A program made the translations under genes and the position numbers. A stretch of DNA of 64,000 bases from Streptantibioticus rubrisoli. GTDB lineage: Bacteria; Actinomycetota; Actinomycetes; Streptomycetales; Streptomycetaceae. The first letter of the stretch is position 1. Every line of letters begins with the position of its first letter. The notes under the pieces were generated by a model. The model saw only the letters and a program-made list of their open reading frames with translations, was not told where the DNA came from and did not search any database. Where the stretch lies: contig NZ_JANFNH010000002.1 in NCBI RefSeq assembly GCF_024436055.1, positions 248,001-312,000 on the forward strand, written 5' to 3'. Of the stretch, positions 1-7,295 are shown piece after piece.

Positions 1-51
1 CCAACCGCCCTGCGAGCGGCGCCAGTTGCCGCGGCCCGAGTGGAGGACGAC

Positions 52-813
52 GTGCGCCTCACCGACGCTAGAACCGGGCAACGGGTCGAACTGCGCGTCG
101 CCCGCCGCGGACTGCTGCGGGCGTGCGTTCACCTGTCGGCCGACGACCGCCCCGGGGGCCTGGACGATCTGCGGGCGCTGCTGGTGGCCGACGTGCTGTC
201 CAGGACGGCGGAGGCCGAGGGCGCGCAGGTGCTGCTCGGGTACGCCGCGCCGGGCCTCACCGAGGAGCGGGCCAAGGCATGGGCGCGGCACGCCGGTCCG
301 CTCGGCGTCCACCCGCCCGCCGGGCACACCGACGCGCCCGACCCACGGGCGGTCCTCGGCGGCCCCGTGGACCTCCACCTGGGCGCGGGGCCGCCCACGG
401 TCGACGGCCCGTGGTTCCGCACCGGCCCCGTGCACGCCCCCGGTCTCGTCCGGTGGCCGGACGACCCCGAGCCGCTCGCCGTCCGCCTCGCACTGCTGGG
501 TCAGCCGCACCGTCAGCCCGCCGACCTCGGCCCCGCGGTACTGGCCGACGCCCGGACCCGGCTGGAGGGCTGGCGCGGACTGGTCGCCGCTTGGGCCGAC
601 GCGCCCTCCCGGCCCCCGCACACCGAGGCCGTACGGCGGGCCTTCACCGGCTTCCACGACGACCTGGACACCACCACCGCGCTCACCGTGCTGCGCGACC
701 TGGAGTCCGACGCGGATGTCCCGGACGGCGCCAGGTTCGAGAGCTACCTGCGGCTGGACCGGGTCCTCGGCCTGGAGCTTCCCCGTCAGATCGGCCGGCC
801 GCGAATACGGTGA
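52..813 (+). CDS. cysteinyl-tRNA-synthetase-like protein lacking active-site motifs
   Basis: The protein is 253 residues. Its last third (FHDDLDTTTALTVLRDLE, then a YLRLDRVLGLEL segment) resembles the C-terminal helical part of cysteinyl-tRNA synthetase, and the N-terminus (LTDARTGQ, then a basic stretch) resembles that enzyme's opening strand. The HIGH and KMSKS motifs and the zinc cysteines are absent, so it should not charge tRNA. GTG at 52 is chosen because GGAGG lies at 42-46 with a 5-base spacer. The frame is open to the left edge, so a start upstream (GTG at 40 or beyond) cannot be excluded. The role is unknown; it looks like a degenerate paralogue kept as a stand-alone protein. Confidence 0.6.
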   Translation: MRLTDARTGQRVELRVARRGLLRACVHLSADDRPGGLDDLRALLVADVLSRTAEAEGAQVLLGYAAPGLTEERAKAWARHAGPLGVHPPAGHTDAPDPRAVLGGPVDLHLGAGPPTVDGPWFRTGPVHAPGLVRWPDDPEPLAVRLALLGQPHRQPADLGPAVLADARTRLEGWRGLVAAWADAPSRPPHTEAVRRAFTGFHDDLDTTTALTVLRDLESDADVPDGARFESYLRLDRVLGLELPRQIGRPRIR

Positions 814-950
814 GCGGCCATCAGGTCGTAATTCCACCACGTCACGTGGGAACCCTGGCGCATCGGGGGAACCATGAGCCCAGGTGAACAGTCCCTGACT
901 TCGAAGGCGTACGAACGCAAACCACAGCCCGAGTGTGGGGGGAGCCGAAA

Positions 951-2012
951 ATGACACGAAGAGTCGTACAGCAGCGCACGGCGCGCAAGGCACACAAGGC
1001 GGCCGCCGGGTCGGCGGTGGCGCTGACCGCTGGGCTGGCCCTGGTGGTGGGAACCGCCGGGACCGGTCAGGCCGCCACCGCGGCCAGCGGTGCGCAGGCG
1101 GCGCCGAGCTGCGGCGCCGAGCAGGGGTCGGCGGCCGCGGCCGCAGACTCCGCGGTCCCGTCGCTGGCCGCGGTCGGCACCGCTGGTCAGAAGATCTCCT
1201 ACGGCCTGGCCACGCAGGCGCCGATCGGGCTGTGGTCGTCCTCCAGCGTCACCCTGCGCACCCCCGTCTCCAAGGGCACGGTGCGGCTGGACGTCAGCAG
1301 CCGCGGCTTCAGCACCGACTCGCTTGAGGTGCAGCGGTACGTGCCGCGCAGCCACCGCTGGGTGGACCTCGACTCCACTCCGGGCACCGGCAGTTGGCCA
1401 CGGCACGGGGTCTTCACCTTCCCGGTCAGCGCGGCCGCGAGCGCCGGTCATCCGTACACCGTGGCGCTGCGGGTGCAGGACCTCGACCGGCCCGGCAGCT
1501 TCACCGTCGCCGCCTCGGTCAACGACGGACACGGCCACACCTACCGGGCGGCGGCCCGTACCGCCGCCGCCACCCGTCCCACGGTGACGGTCAGCGGCTG
1601 GCAGTCCGGCACCACACTGGTGCGCGGCGGAGCGGCGCGAGACCTCAAGGTCACCGTGAAGAACACCACCGACCGGGCCTACCCCGCGCTGAACGCCAGC
1701 TACTACGCGTACGGGCAGGGCAGCAGGCACGCGTTGGTGCCCAAGGACCTGGTGCTCAAGGAGTACCAGCCCGGGCGCGGCTGGATCCGGGTCCCGCTGG
1801 TCCCCAACGGCTGCGACCCCGGCATGGCCGTCACCCTCCGCCCGACCGCCAAGGGTCCGCTCGCCCCCGGCGCGACCGCCGTCTACCGGCTGCGGGTGGC
1901 GGTCGCGAAGTCGGCGCCCAGCGATGTGGCACACGCCGACGCGGGCCTGTCCGTGGGCAACGGCGAGCTGCCGTTCGCCTCACAGGAACTCCCGTTCACC
2001 ATCCACGGCTAG
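951..2012 (+). CDS. secreted protein of unknown function with beta-rich repeats
   Basis: The protein is 353 residues. The N-terminus is basic (MTRRVVQQRTARKAHK), followed by a hydrophobic core and a GQAATAA cleavage-like site near residue 42, so it is probably exported. The mature part is rich in Ser, Thr and Val and contains a segment reading DLKVTVKNTTDRAYPALNAS, typical of Ig-like or DUF11-like domains that recur in actinomycete surface proteins. ATG at 951 follows a G-rich ribosome site (about 936-943) and is preferred to the in-frame GTG at 933. No LPXTG motif or C-terminal membrane segment is seen, so the protein is probably released. I do not recognise a named family. Confidence 0.7.
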   Translation: MTRRVVQQRTARKAHKAAAGSAVALTAGLALVVGTAGTGQAATAASGAQAAPSCGAEQGSAAAAADSAVPSLAAVGTAGQKISYGLATQAPIGLWSSSSVTLRTPVSKGTVRLDVSSRGFSTDSLEVQRYVPRSHRWVDLDSTPGTGSWPRHGVFTFPVSAAASAGHPYTVALRVQDLDRPGSFTVAASVNDGHGHTYRAAARTAAATRPTVTVSGWQSGTTLVRGGAARDLKVTVKNTTDRAYPALNASYYAYGQGSRHALVPKDLVLKEYQPGRGWIRVPLVPNGCDPGMAVTLRPTAKGPLAPGATAVYRLRVAVAKSAPSDVAHADAGLSVGNGELPFASQELPFTIHG

Positions 2013-2445
2013 GCGGGGAGCGCGGGGTGCCCTTCCGGCGGATCCCGTGATCACGGGGTGCGGTGGCTGTTGACCGCCGGTCCACTTGTACGTGGTTGCT
2101 CGCCGTCGCGGCGGAGTCGGTTACCGCGGTCTCGCGGAAAGCTTTCACCGCCGCGGCGGCGGCTTTGGGTGTCGTGGTCTCGAGGAGAGCTTTCGTCGCC
2201 GCGGCGGAAACTTCCCACCGCCGCGACGGCGAGCACCTCCACGGTGGAGCCCGGCGGTTACGAACCCACCGCAACGCGCGGAGGCAGCGCACCGCACCGC
2301 TCAGCGGTCCAGCAAAGCGCAGCGCACCGCACCGCTCAGCGGTCCGGCGGAGCCGGTCGTATCGTGGCAAAAAGGCGCCAGCCAAAAGAGGCGCGCCAGC
2401 CAAAAGAGGCGCGCCAGCCGCGATGCCGCACCGTCGGAGGCCGTG
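2013..2445. repeat. intergenic stretch with three short direct-repeat families
   Basis: This 433-base gap before gltD holds three separate direct-repeat families. An imperfect 34-base unit around GTCTCG..GAAAGCTTTC occurs at 2126-2159 and 2174-2207. A perfect 26-base unit occurs at 2285-2310 and 2320-2345. An 18-base unit occurs at 2375-2392 and 2393-2410 with a half copy to 2419. One frame is open through the whole stretch into gltD, giving a repetitive basic peptide, but no GltD has such an extension. I treat it as non-coding, repeat-expanded DNA. Confidence 0.7.
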
Positions 2446-3966
2446 ATGGCCGATCCCAGAGCGTTTCTCACTACTCCCCGGCGTACCTGCGCCCGCCGCC
2501 CGGTCGAGGAGCGGGTGCGGGACTGGAACGAGGTCTACGACGGCCAGAGCCTGCTACCGATCATCAACGCGCAGGCGGGCCGCTGCATGGACTGCGGGAT
2601 CCCGTTCTGCCACAGCAGCTGCCCCCTGGGAAACCTCATCCCGGAGTGGAACATGCTGGTCTCCCGGGACGACTGGGACACCGCGAGCCACCGGCTGCAC
2701 GCCACCAACAACTTCCCCGAGTTCACCGGCCGACTCTGCCCGGCCCCCTGCGAGACGGGCTGTGTGCTGGCGATCAACGCGGACCCGGTGACGATCAAGA
2801 ACGTCGAGATGGCGATCGCCGATCACGCCTGGGAGCACGGCCTGGTCCAGCCGCTGCCCCCGCAGCGGCTGTCCGGCAAGACGGTCGCGGTGATCGGCTC
2901 CGGCCCGGCGGGCCTCGCCGCCGCACAGCAGCTCACCCGCGCCGGGCACACCGTCGTGGTGTACGAGCGCGACGACCGGGTCGGTGGACTACTGCGGTAC
3001 GGCATCCCCGAGTTCAAGATGGAGAAGCGGCACCTCGACCGCCGGATATCCCAAATGCGGGACGAGGGAACGAAGTTCCGCACCGGGACGGACATCGGCA
3101 CCGACCTCGACGCCGCCGAGCTGCGGGCCCGCCATGACGCGCTGCTGATCGCGGTCGGTGCGACCGCCTGGCGTGAACTCCCCGTGGACGGGCGGGAGTT
3201 GTCGGGCATCCATCAGGCGATGGAGTACCTTCCGCTGGCCAACCGGGTCCAGGAGGGGGACTTCACCGAACCGCCGATCACCGCCGAGGGCAAGCACGTG
3301 GTGATCGTCGGCGGCGGTGACACCGGCGCCGACTGCCTCGGCACCGTGCTGCGGCAGCGCGCCGCCTCCGTCGTCCAGTTGGACATCAACCCGCGGCCGG
3401 GCGACCACCGCCGCGATGACGAGCCGTGGCCCACGTATCCGCGGGTGCACCGGGTCTCGCCCGCGCACGAGGAGGGGCATGTGCTCGCCCAGCGGTACGG
3501 CGAGACGGACACCGGCGGGCTCGCGCTGCCGCGGACCGACGCGGACGTGAGGCTGTTCTCCGCCTCCACCCTGCGCTTCGAGGGCGACGACACCGGGCAC
3601 GTGACGGCGCTGCACCTGGCCGACACCGAGCCGGGGGAGCGCCGCCCGATCGCCGGTACCGAGCGGTCGATACCGGCCCAACTGGTGCTGCTCGCCCTGG
3701 GGTTCAGCGGCCCCGAGCCGGACAGCCGCATCATCGAGCAGCTCGGGCTGCGGCTCGACCCCCGCGGCCGCCTCGCCCGGGACGAGGGCTTCGGCACCGA
3801 GGCGCCCGGGGTGTACGTCGCCGGTGACGCGGGCCGTGGCCAGTCGCTGATCGTCTGGGCCATCGCGGAGGGCCGGGCCGCCGCCGCGGCGATCGACCGC
3901 TACCTGACCGGCCGCACCGAACTGCCCATGCCGGTACGCGCCACCGACCGCCCGCTGACCGCGTGA
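2446..3966 (+). CDS. gltD: glutamate synthase small subunit (GltD-type FAD/NADPH oxidoreductase)
   Basis: In glutamate synthase this subunit oxidises NADPH and passes electrons through FAD and Fe-S centres to the large subunit. The protein is 506 residues. It has the N-terminal cysteine cluster (CMDCGIPFCHSSCPLGN, then CPAPCETGC), an FAD-binding GSGPAGLAAA at about 145-155, an NADPH-type GGGDTGADC at about 290, and a C-terminal VYVAGDAGRGQSLIVWAIAEGR. GGAGG at 2436-2440 supports ATG at 2446. The large subunit GltB is not next to it; downstream lies a convergent regulator 4 bases away. It may serve a distant gltB or act as a GltD-like electron donor for another enzyme, possibly in the adjacent cluster; the latter is inference only. 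Confidence 0.9.
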   Translation: MADPRAFLTTPRRTCARRPVEERVRDWNEVYDGQSLLPIINAQAGRCMDCGIPFCHSSCPLGNLIPEWNMLVSRDDWDTASHRLHATNNFPEFTGRLCPAPCETGCVLAINADPVTIKNVEMAIADHAWEHGLVQPLPPQRLSGKTVAVIGSGPAGLAAAQQLTRAGHTVVVYERDDRVGGLLRYGIPEFKMEKRHLDRRISQMRDEGTKFRTGTDIGTDLDAAELRARHDALLIAVGATAWRELPVDGRELSGIHQAMEYLPLANRVQEGDFTEPPITAEGKHVVIVGGGDTGADCLGTVLRQRAASVVQLDINPRPGDHRRDDEPWPTYPRVHRVSPAHEEGHVLAQRYGETDTGGLALPRTDADVRLFSASTLRFEGDDTGHVTALHLADTEPGERRPIAGTERSIPAQLVLLALGFSGPEPDSRIIEQLGLRLDPRGRLARDEGFGTEAPGVYVAGDAGRGQSLIVWAIAEGRAAAAAIDRYLTGRTELPMPVRATDRPLTA

Positions 3967-3970
3967 CGGT

Positions 3971-5020
3971 TCACCCGTCCGCCATGGACTCCAGGGCGTA
4001 CGGCTCCGTGGTGGCCAGCAGATAGCCGAGGTGCGTCCGGTTGCGGGCGCCCAGCCGTTTCATGATCTTGGCGATATGGGCGCGGCAGGTGCGTTCGCTG
4101 ATGCCCAGACGCCGCGCTATGGCGCTGTCCTTGTCCTCGGAGAGCATCAGCCGGGCGATGGAGCGCTGCATGGCGGAGGAGACCGCCCGGTTCGCCCGGT
4201 TCTCGTACGCGGAGGTGAACGGCAGCGCCGAATCCCAGGCCCGCTGGAAGGAGTTGACCAGGAAGGCCACCACCGACGGCTGCCGGATGAGCACCGCCTT
4301 GGCGTCGTCCTCGGCGTCGGGGATGAACGCCGTCCGGCGGTCGAAGACCAGCAGCCTTCGGAAGAACTCGTCCAGGGTCCGCACCTCGCAGCCGAGGCTG
4401 GACACCCGCTCCACATACGCCTGGGTCGGCAGGCTGAACCGGGCACTGTGCTGGTACACGGTCCGCATCCGTACCCCGCGGGAGAGCATCTCGATGTCCC
4501 GGGGCAGTGCCTCCTCCAGCACCCGCTCGGAACGCGGGCCGCCCGGTTGCGCGGTGAGCACCTCGTGCTCGCAGGAGCGGGCGGCGGCCTCGATGGCGGA
4601 GGTGATCTCCGCGGGATCCTCCAGCGGGACCAGCGACTGGGCGTCGGCACGGGCGTTCCGCACCAGGTCGTGAACGGCCTGCAGCGGCTCCAGTTGGGCG
4701 TACAGCTGGCGCAGCCGGTGCTGTAGGGCGCTCACCTCGTCCTGCAGCGGTGCGATGACCCGCGACTCGGCGACCAGCGGACTGGCCGCGGCGAGCACGT
4801 CGGGTCTGCCCGGCAGGGGGTGCAGCAGGTGGAGCGCGCGCAACTGGTCCAACGCCGCCGCCCGCGCCCGGGCCGCGGCCGTTCCAGGGGGTCGCAGCAA
4901 CTCCTCGGTGGACATCGGCCCGTTCAGCAGTACCGCCTTGTAGATGGCCGTCATCGCCTCATGGACCGCGGACAACTCAGGTGGCGCTTCTGTGGTTTGC
5001 CCCTCTATGGGGTGTTCCAT
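3971..5020 (-). CDS. LuxR-type transcriptional regulator with N-terminal winged-helix-like region
   Basis: The protein is 349 residues. A LuxR/GerE-type helix-turn-helix is near residues 294-330 (SAIARRLGISERTCRAHIAK). The N-terminal third (AMTAIYKAVLLNGPMSTEEL) looks like a TrmB-type winged helix, and the middle contains a long helix and a phospholipase-D-like sensor region as in other actinomycete regulators of this build. There is no receiver aspartate or kinase partner, so a ligand is more likely than phosphorylation. ATG at 5020 has AGGGAG upstream with a 9-base spacer; the in-frame start at 5059 lacks one. It is divergent from the DTGWG peptide gene with 173 bases between them, and a palindrome lies just upstream of its start. 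It is the natural candidate for receptor and cluster activator. Confidence 0.85.
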   Translation of the reverse strand: MEHPIEGQTTEAPPELSAVHEAMTAIYKAVLLNGPMSTEELLRPPGTAAARARAAALDQLRALHLLHPLPGRPDVLAAASPLVAESRVIAPLQDEVSALQHRLRQLYAQLEPLQAVHDLVRNARADAQSLVPLEDPAEITSAIEAAARSCEHEVLTAQPGGPRSERVLEEALPRDIEMLSRGVRMRTVYQHSARFSLPTQAYVERVSSLGCEVRTLDEFFRRLLVFDRRTAFIPDAEDDAKAVLIRQPSVVAFLVNSFQRAWDSALPFTSAYENRANRAVSSAMQRSIARLMLSEDKDSAIARRLGISERTCRAHIAKIMKRLGARNRTHLGYLLATTEPYALESMADG

Positions 5021-5040
5021 AGCGTTCTGCTCCCTGTTCA

Positions 5041-5061
5041 GGATGCTGCACTGCACCATCC
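5041..5061. promoter_or_regulatory. 21-base imperfect palindrome, candidate operator of the LuxR-type regulator
   Basis: The bases read GGATGNTGCANTGCANCATCC, symmetric except at the centre and one symmetric pair (positions 6 and 16). It sits 21 bases upstream of the regulator's ATG and 133 bases upstream of the peptide gene, inside the shared divergent promoter region. The size and symmetry suit a dimeric regulator, so autoregulation is plausible but unproven. Confidence 0.4.
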
Positions 5062-5193
5062 TGCCCCATGAAGATCAATGAGCGGCGGCCCGGTCGGCGG
5101 CAGACTCGCAAGCGGGCCGGCAGTCGTACGGCGGCAGTCCGCCGACGCTCGGCCCGGTTCACCACCCACCCCACCTGATGGAGACGGGCAACC

Positions 5194-5397
5194 ATGACCA
5201 GATCCAAGCTGTGGCTGACGACCCTGCCCCTGCTGGCCGCTGTCGCGGGCGGTTTGACGGCCGCTGGCGGCCCGCTCGCCTCCGGACAGGCCGTGCGGCA
5301 CGGGTCGTGCAGAACCCTCGCCGACACCGGCTGGGGCAAGGCGGTGCCCGCTGTGGCCTCCCACCAGGTGGCCGCCAAGGACACCGGCTGGGGCTAG
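5194..5397 (+). CDS. small exported peptide precursor with two DTGWG motifs
   Basis: The precursor is 67 residues. A basic start (MTRSKLW), a hydrophobic core (LTTLPLLAAVAGGLTAAGG) and a small-residue cleavage zone around residues 29-33 form a signal peptide. The mature part carries DTGWG at residues 44-48 and again as the last five residues, 63-67, separated by 14 residues; one cysteine is at 39. GGAG at 5180-5183 lies 10 bases before the ATG. The gene is divergent from the LuxR-type regulator and precedes the oxygenase operon by 55 bases. Two readings fit: a secreted precursor processed to a signalling peptide sensed by the regulator, or a RiPP-like substrate of the oxygenases. The signal peptide and regulator pairing favour signalling. 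No function is established from the sequence. Confidence 0.75.
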   Translation: MTRSKLWLTTLPLLAAVAGGLTAAGGPLASGQAVRHGSCRTLADTGWGKAVPAVASHQVAAKDTGWG

Positions 5398-5452
5398 TCC
5401 CCACAGGGCACCGGTCGGCAACGGAAACCCGTGAGGAGAGCGGAGCAACGCC

Positions 5453-6181
5453 ATGAGCACCACCGTTGACGTACACAACAAGGAACTGGTCGAGCACGGC
5501 TACACCCTCCTGGACGGCATCGGCACCGACGAGCAGGCCGCCGAGGCGCTGAGCTGGCTCGGCGAGCTCATCCCGCAGTACGACGGGAACCTGCGCCACC
5601 AGGTGAAGGCCGCCCCCGGCTTCGAGGGGCGCAGGTACTCCAAGAGCACCAACACCATCTCGGTGCACACCGAGGCCCCCGGCTGGAACCCACCGCCCCG
5701 CTACCTGGCCCTGCACTGCCGGGTACAGGCGAAGTGCGGCAGCGGCCACACCGAACTCGCCGACGCCCGCGCCTTCGTGGCCGGTCTGGACGAGGCCGAC
5801 CGCCGCCTGATGTACGAGCGCAGCGTCGACTGGGTGGGCCACAACACCGGCGGCACCGGCAGTTCCGGAGTGAGCCGCCCGGCCGTGGAACGCCTCGCGG
5901 ACGGGCGCGAGATCGTGCGGTTCAGCTACAACCTGCTGACCGCCGGGCACTACGACCCGCCGGTGGACGCCGAAGTGCGCCCGGAGAACCTCCCGTTGGG
6001 CGCGCCGGGCATCGAACTCGCCCGCAAGGCGGAGGAGTTCTTCCGCGCGTACAAGGTGTCCGTCCTCATCCCCGAGGACTCCGTCCTGGTCTGGGACAAC
6101 CAGCGGATGCTGCACGCCCGCTCGTCGTACACCGACGTACGGCGCCATCTCACCCGCTACTGGCTGGCGGACGGCGACTGA
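5453..6181 (+). CDS. Fe(II)/2-oxoglutarate-dependent oxygenase, clavaminate-synthase/TauD-like
   Basis: The protein is 242 residues. The iron-binding HxE motif is His72-Thr-Glu74 (SVHTEA), the distal ligand is His221 in DNQRMLHARSSY, and arginines at 230-235 would hold 2-oxoglutarate. The Glu variant of the facial triad is typical of clavaminate-synthase-like hydroxylases that act on amino acids, such as VioC and AsnO. A GAGGAGAGCGGAG ribosome site precedes the ATG. It is the first enzyme gene of the cluster operon. Likely roles are hydroxylation, desaturation or ring formation on a free or activated amino acid; the substrate cannot be read from sequence. Confidence 0.85.
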   Translation: MSTTVDVHNKELVEHGYTLLDGIGTDEQAAEALSWLGELIPQYDGNLRHQVKAAPGFEGRRYSKSTNTISVHTEAPGWNPPPRYLALHCRVQAKCGSGHTELADARAFVAGLDEADRRLMYERSVDWVGHNTGGTGSSGVSRPAVERLADGREIVRFSYNLLTAGHYDPPVDAEVRPENLPLGAPGIELARKAEEFFRAYKVSVLIPEDSVLVWDNQRMLHARSSYTDVRRHLTRYWLADGD

Positions 6182-6228
6182 AGGCCCGCACCGCCGACCG
6201 ACCACCCAGCTCCCCGTGAAGGAACGCA

Positions 6229-7239
6229 ATGAACGGTGACCCCGTGACCGCCGACACCCTGTCGGAAGCGACGTACCCCCCCGGCGTGCCGCGCCATGAC
6301 CCGAGCGACCCGGTAGAGCACGCCGTCATCACACGTCTGGTGGGCAACTGGCACCGCCGCGCCACGGTCAAGCGGGACGAGCCCGACCTGGACGAACTGT
6401 TCGACCCGGAGCGCCCCGACTACCCCGAGGGCATCCTGCCCTTCCACGACCACCCCACGTACCAGGCGCTCGACCCCGACAAGCGCTCGGAGCTGCTGAG
6501 TTGGGCGTGGATCGCCTACAACCGGCACACCGTGATGGCCGAGCAGAAGGTGGCCAACCCCGCCTTCGCCCTGGTCATGGAGGGCGAGTATCCGGCGCTC
6601 ACCGGTGAGGCGCTCAACCTGTCCCTGGCGCAGGCCATGGTCGACGAGCAGTACCACACCCTGATGCACCTCAACGCCAGCGCGGTGACCCGCCGCCGAC
6701 GCGGCCGGGCCATGCCGGACACCGACCTTCCGCTGTCCCACACCGCCCGTGTGCACCAGCGGCTCCGGGACGCGGCGGGGGAGCGCTGGCAACGGTCGCT
6801 GACCACCCTGGCGTTCGCGACCGTCTCCGAGATCTCCATCAACGCCTACCTGGACCTGCTCGCGGACGACACCGGGATCCAGTCGATCAACAGCACCACC
6901 GCCAAGCTGCACAACCGCGACGAGTACTGCCACGCCTCGATCTCCGCGGTCCTGGCGGAGATGGTCTACGACAAGCTGGACCAGACCCAGCGCAGGTACT
7001 TCCTGGACATGCTCATGGAAGGTCTCGACGCCTTCGTGACCAATGACTACACCACCTGGCACCGGATCATGGACCTCGCCGAAGTCACCGGCGGACACGA
7101 GATGCTGGCGGACTGCCAGGCCGAGTCGGGCCGCAAGCGGCTGGTCCGCGACTACACCGGCCTGCACCAACTGGTCGAACAGCTGGGTGTGACCGACCAG
7201 GTGGACTTCGACTGGTCCAGGTCCCAGGTCTCCGCCTGA
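6229..7239 (+). CDS. AurF-type diiron N-oxygenase
   Basis: The protein is 336 residues. All seven metal ligands known from the p-aminobenzoate N-oxygenase AurF are visible with matching spacing: Glu105, Glu140, His143 (EQYH), Glu201 (VSEISIN), then His228, Glu232 and His235 in HNRDEYCH. The AurF family oxidises amines stepwise to hydroxylamine, nitroso and nitro groups with O2 and a two-electron donor. The gene follows the 2OG oxygenase by 47 bases and should act in the same pathway. Most studied members act on aryl amines; no aryl-amine biosynthesis gene is visible here, so an aliphatic amino group may be the substrate (inference). Confidence 0.9.
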   Translation: MNGDPVTADTLSEATYPPGVPRHDPSDPVEHAVITRLVGNWHRRATVKRDEPDLDELFDPERPDYPEGILPFHDHPTYQALDPDKRSELLSWAWIAYNRHTVMAEQKVANPAFALVMEGEYPALTGEALNLSLAQAMVDEQYHTLMHLNASAVTRRRRGRAMPDTDLPLSHTARVHQRLRDAAGERWQRSLTTLAFATVSEISINAYLDLLADDTGIQSINSTTAKLHNRDEYCHASISAVLAEMVYDKLDQTQRRYFLDMLMEGLDAFVTNDYTTWHRIMDLAEVTGGHEMLADCQAESGRKRLVRDYTGLHQLVEQLGVTDQVDFDWSRSQVSA

Positions 7240-7295
7240 GCACCGTCCCCCCACCGCCACGATGTGGCGCCTTCAACGATCTGAGGCGACTTCGG

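Noticed and set aside
2086-2445. N-terminal extension of GltD through the repeats
   Set aside because: GltD proteins start near MADPRAFL; a GGAGG lies just before ATG 2446, and the extension is low-complexity repeat with no homology that I recognise.
5194-5397. Lanthipeptide or PEARL-type scaffold precursor
   Set aside because: No lantibiotic dehydratase, cyclase or peptide-aminoacyl-tRNA ligase gene is present, and a clear signal peptide argues for export rather than use as a cytoplasmic scaffold. A RiPP role is kept only as an alternative.
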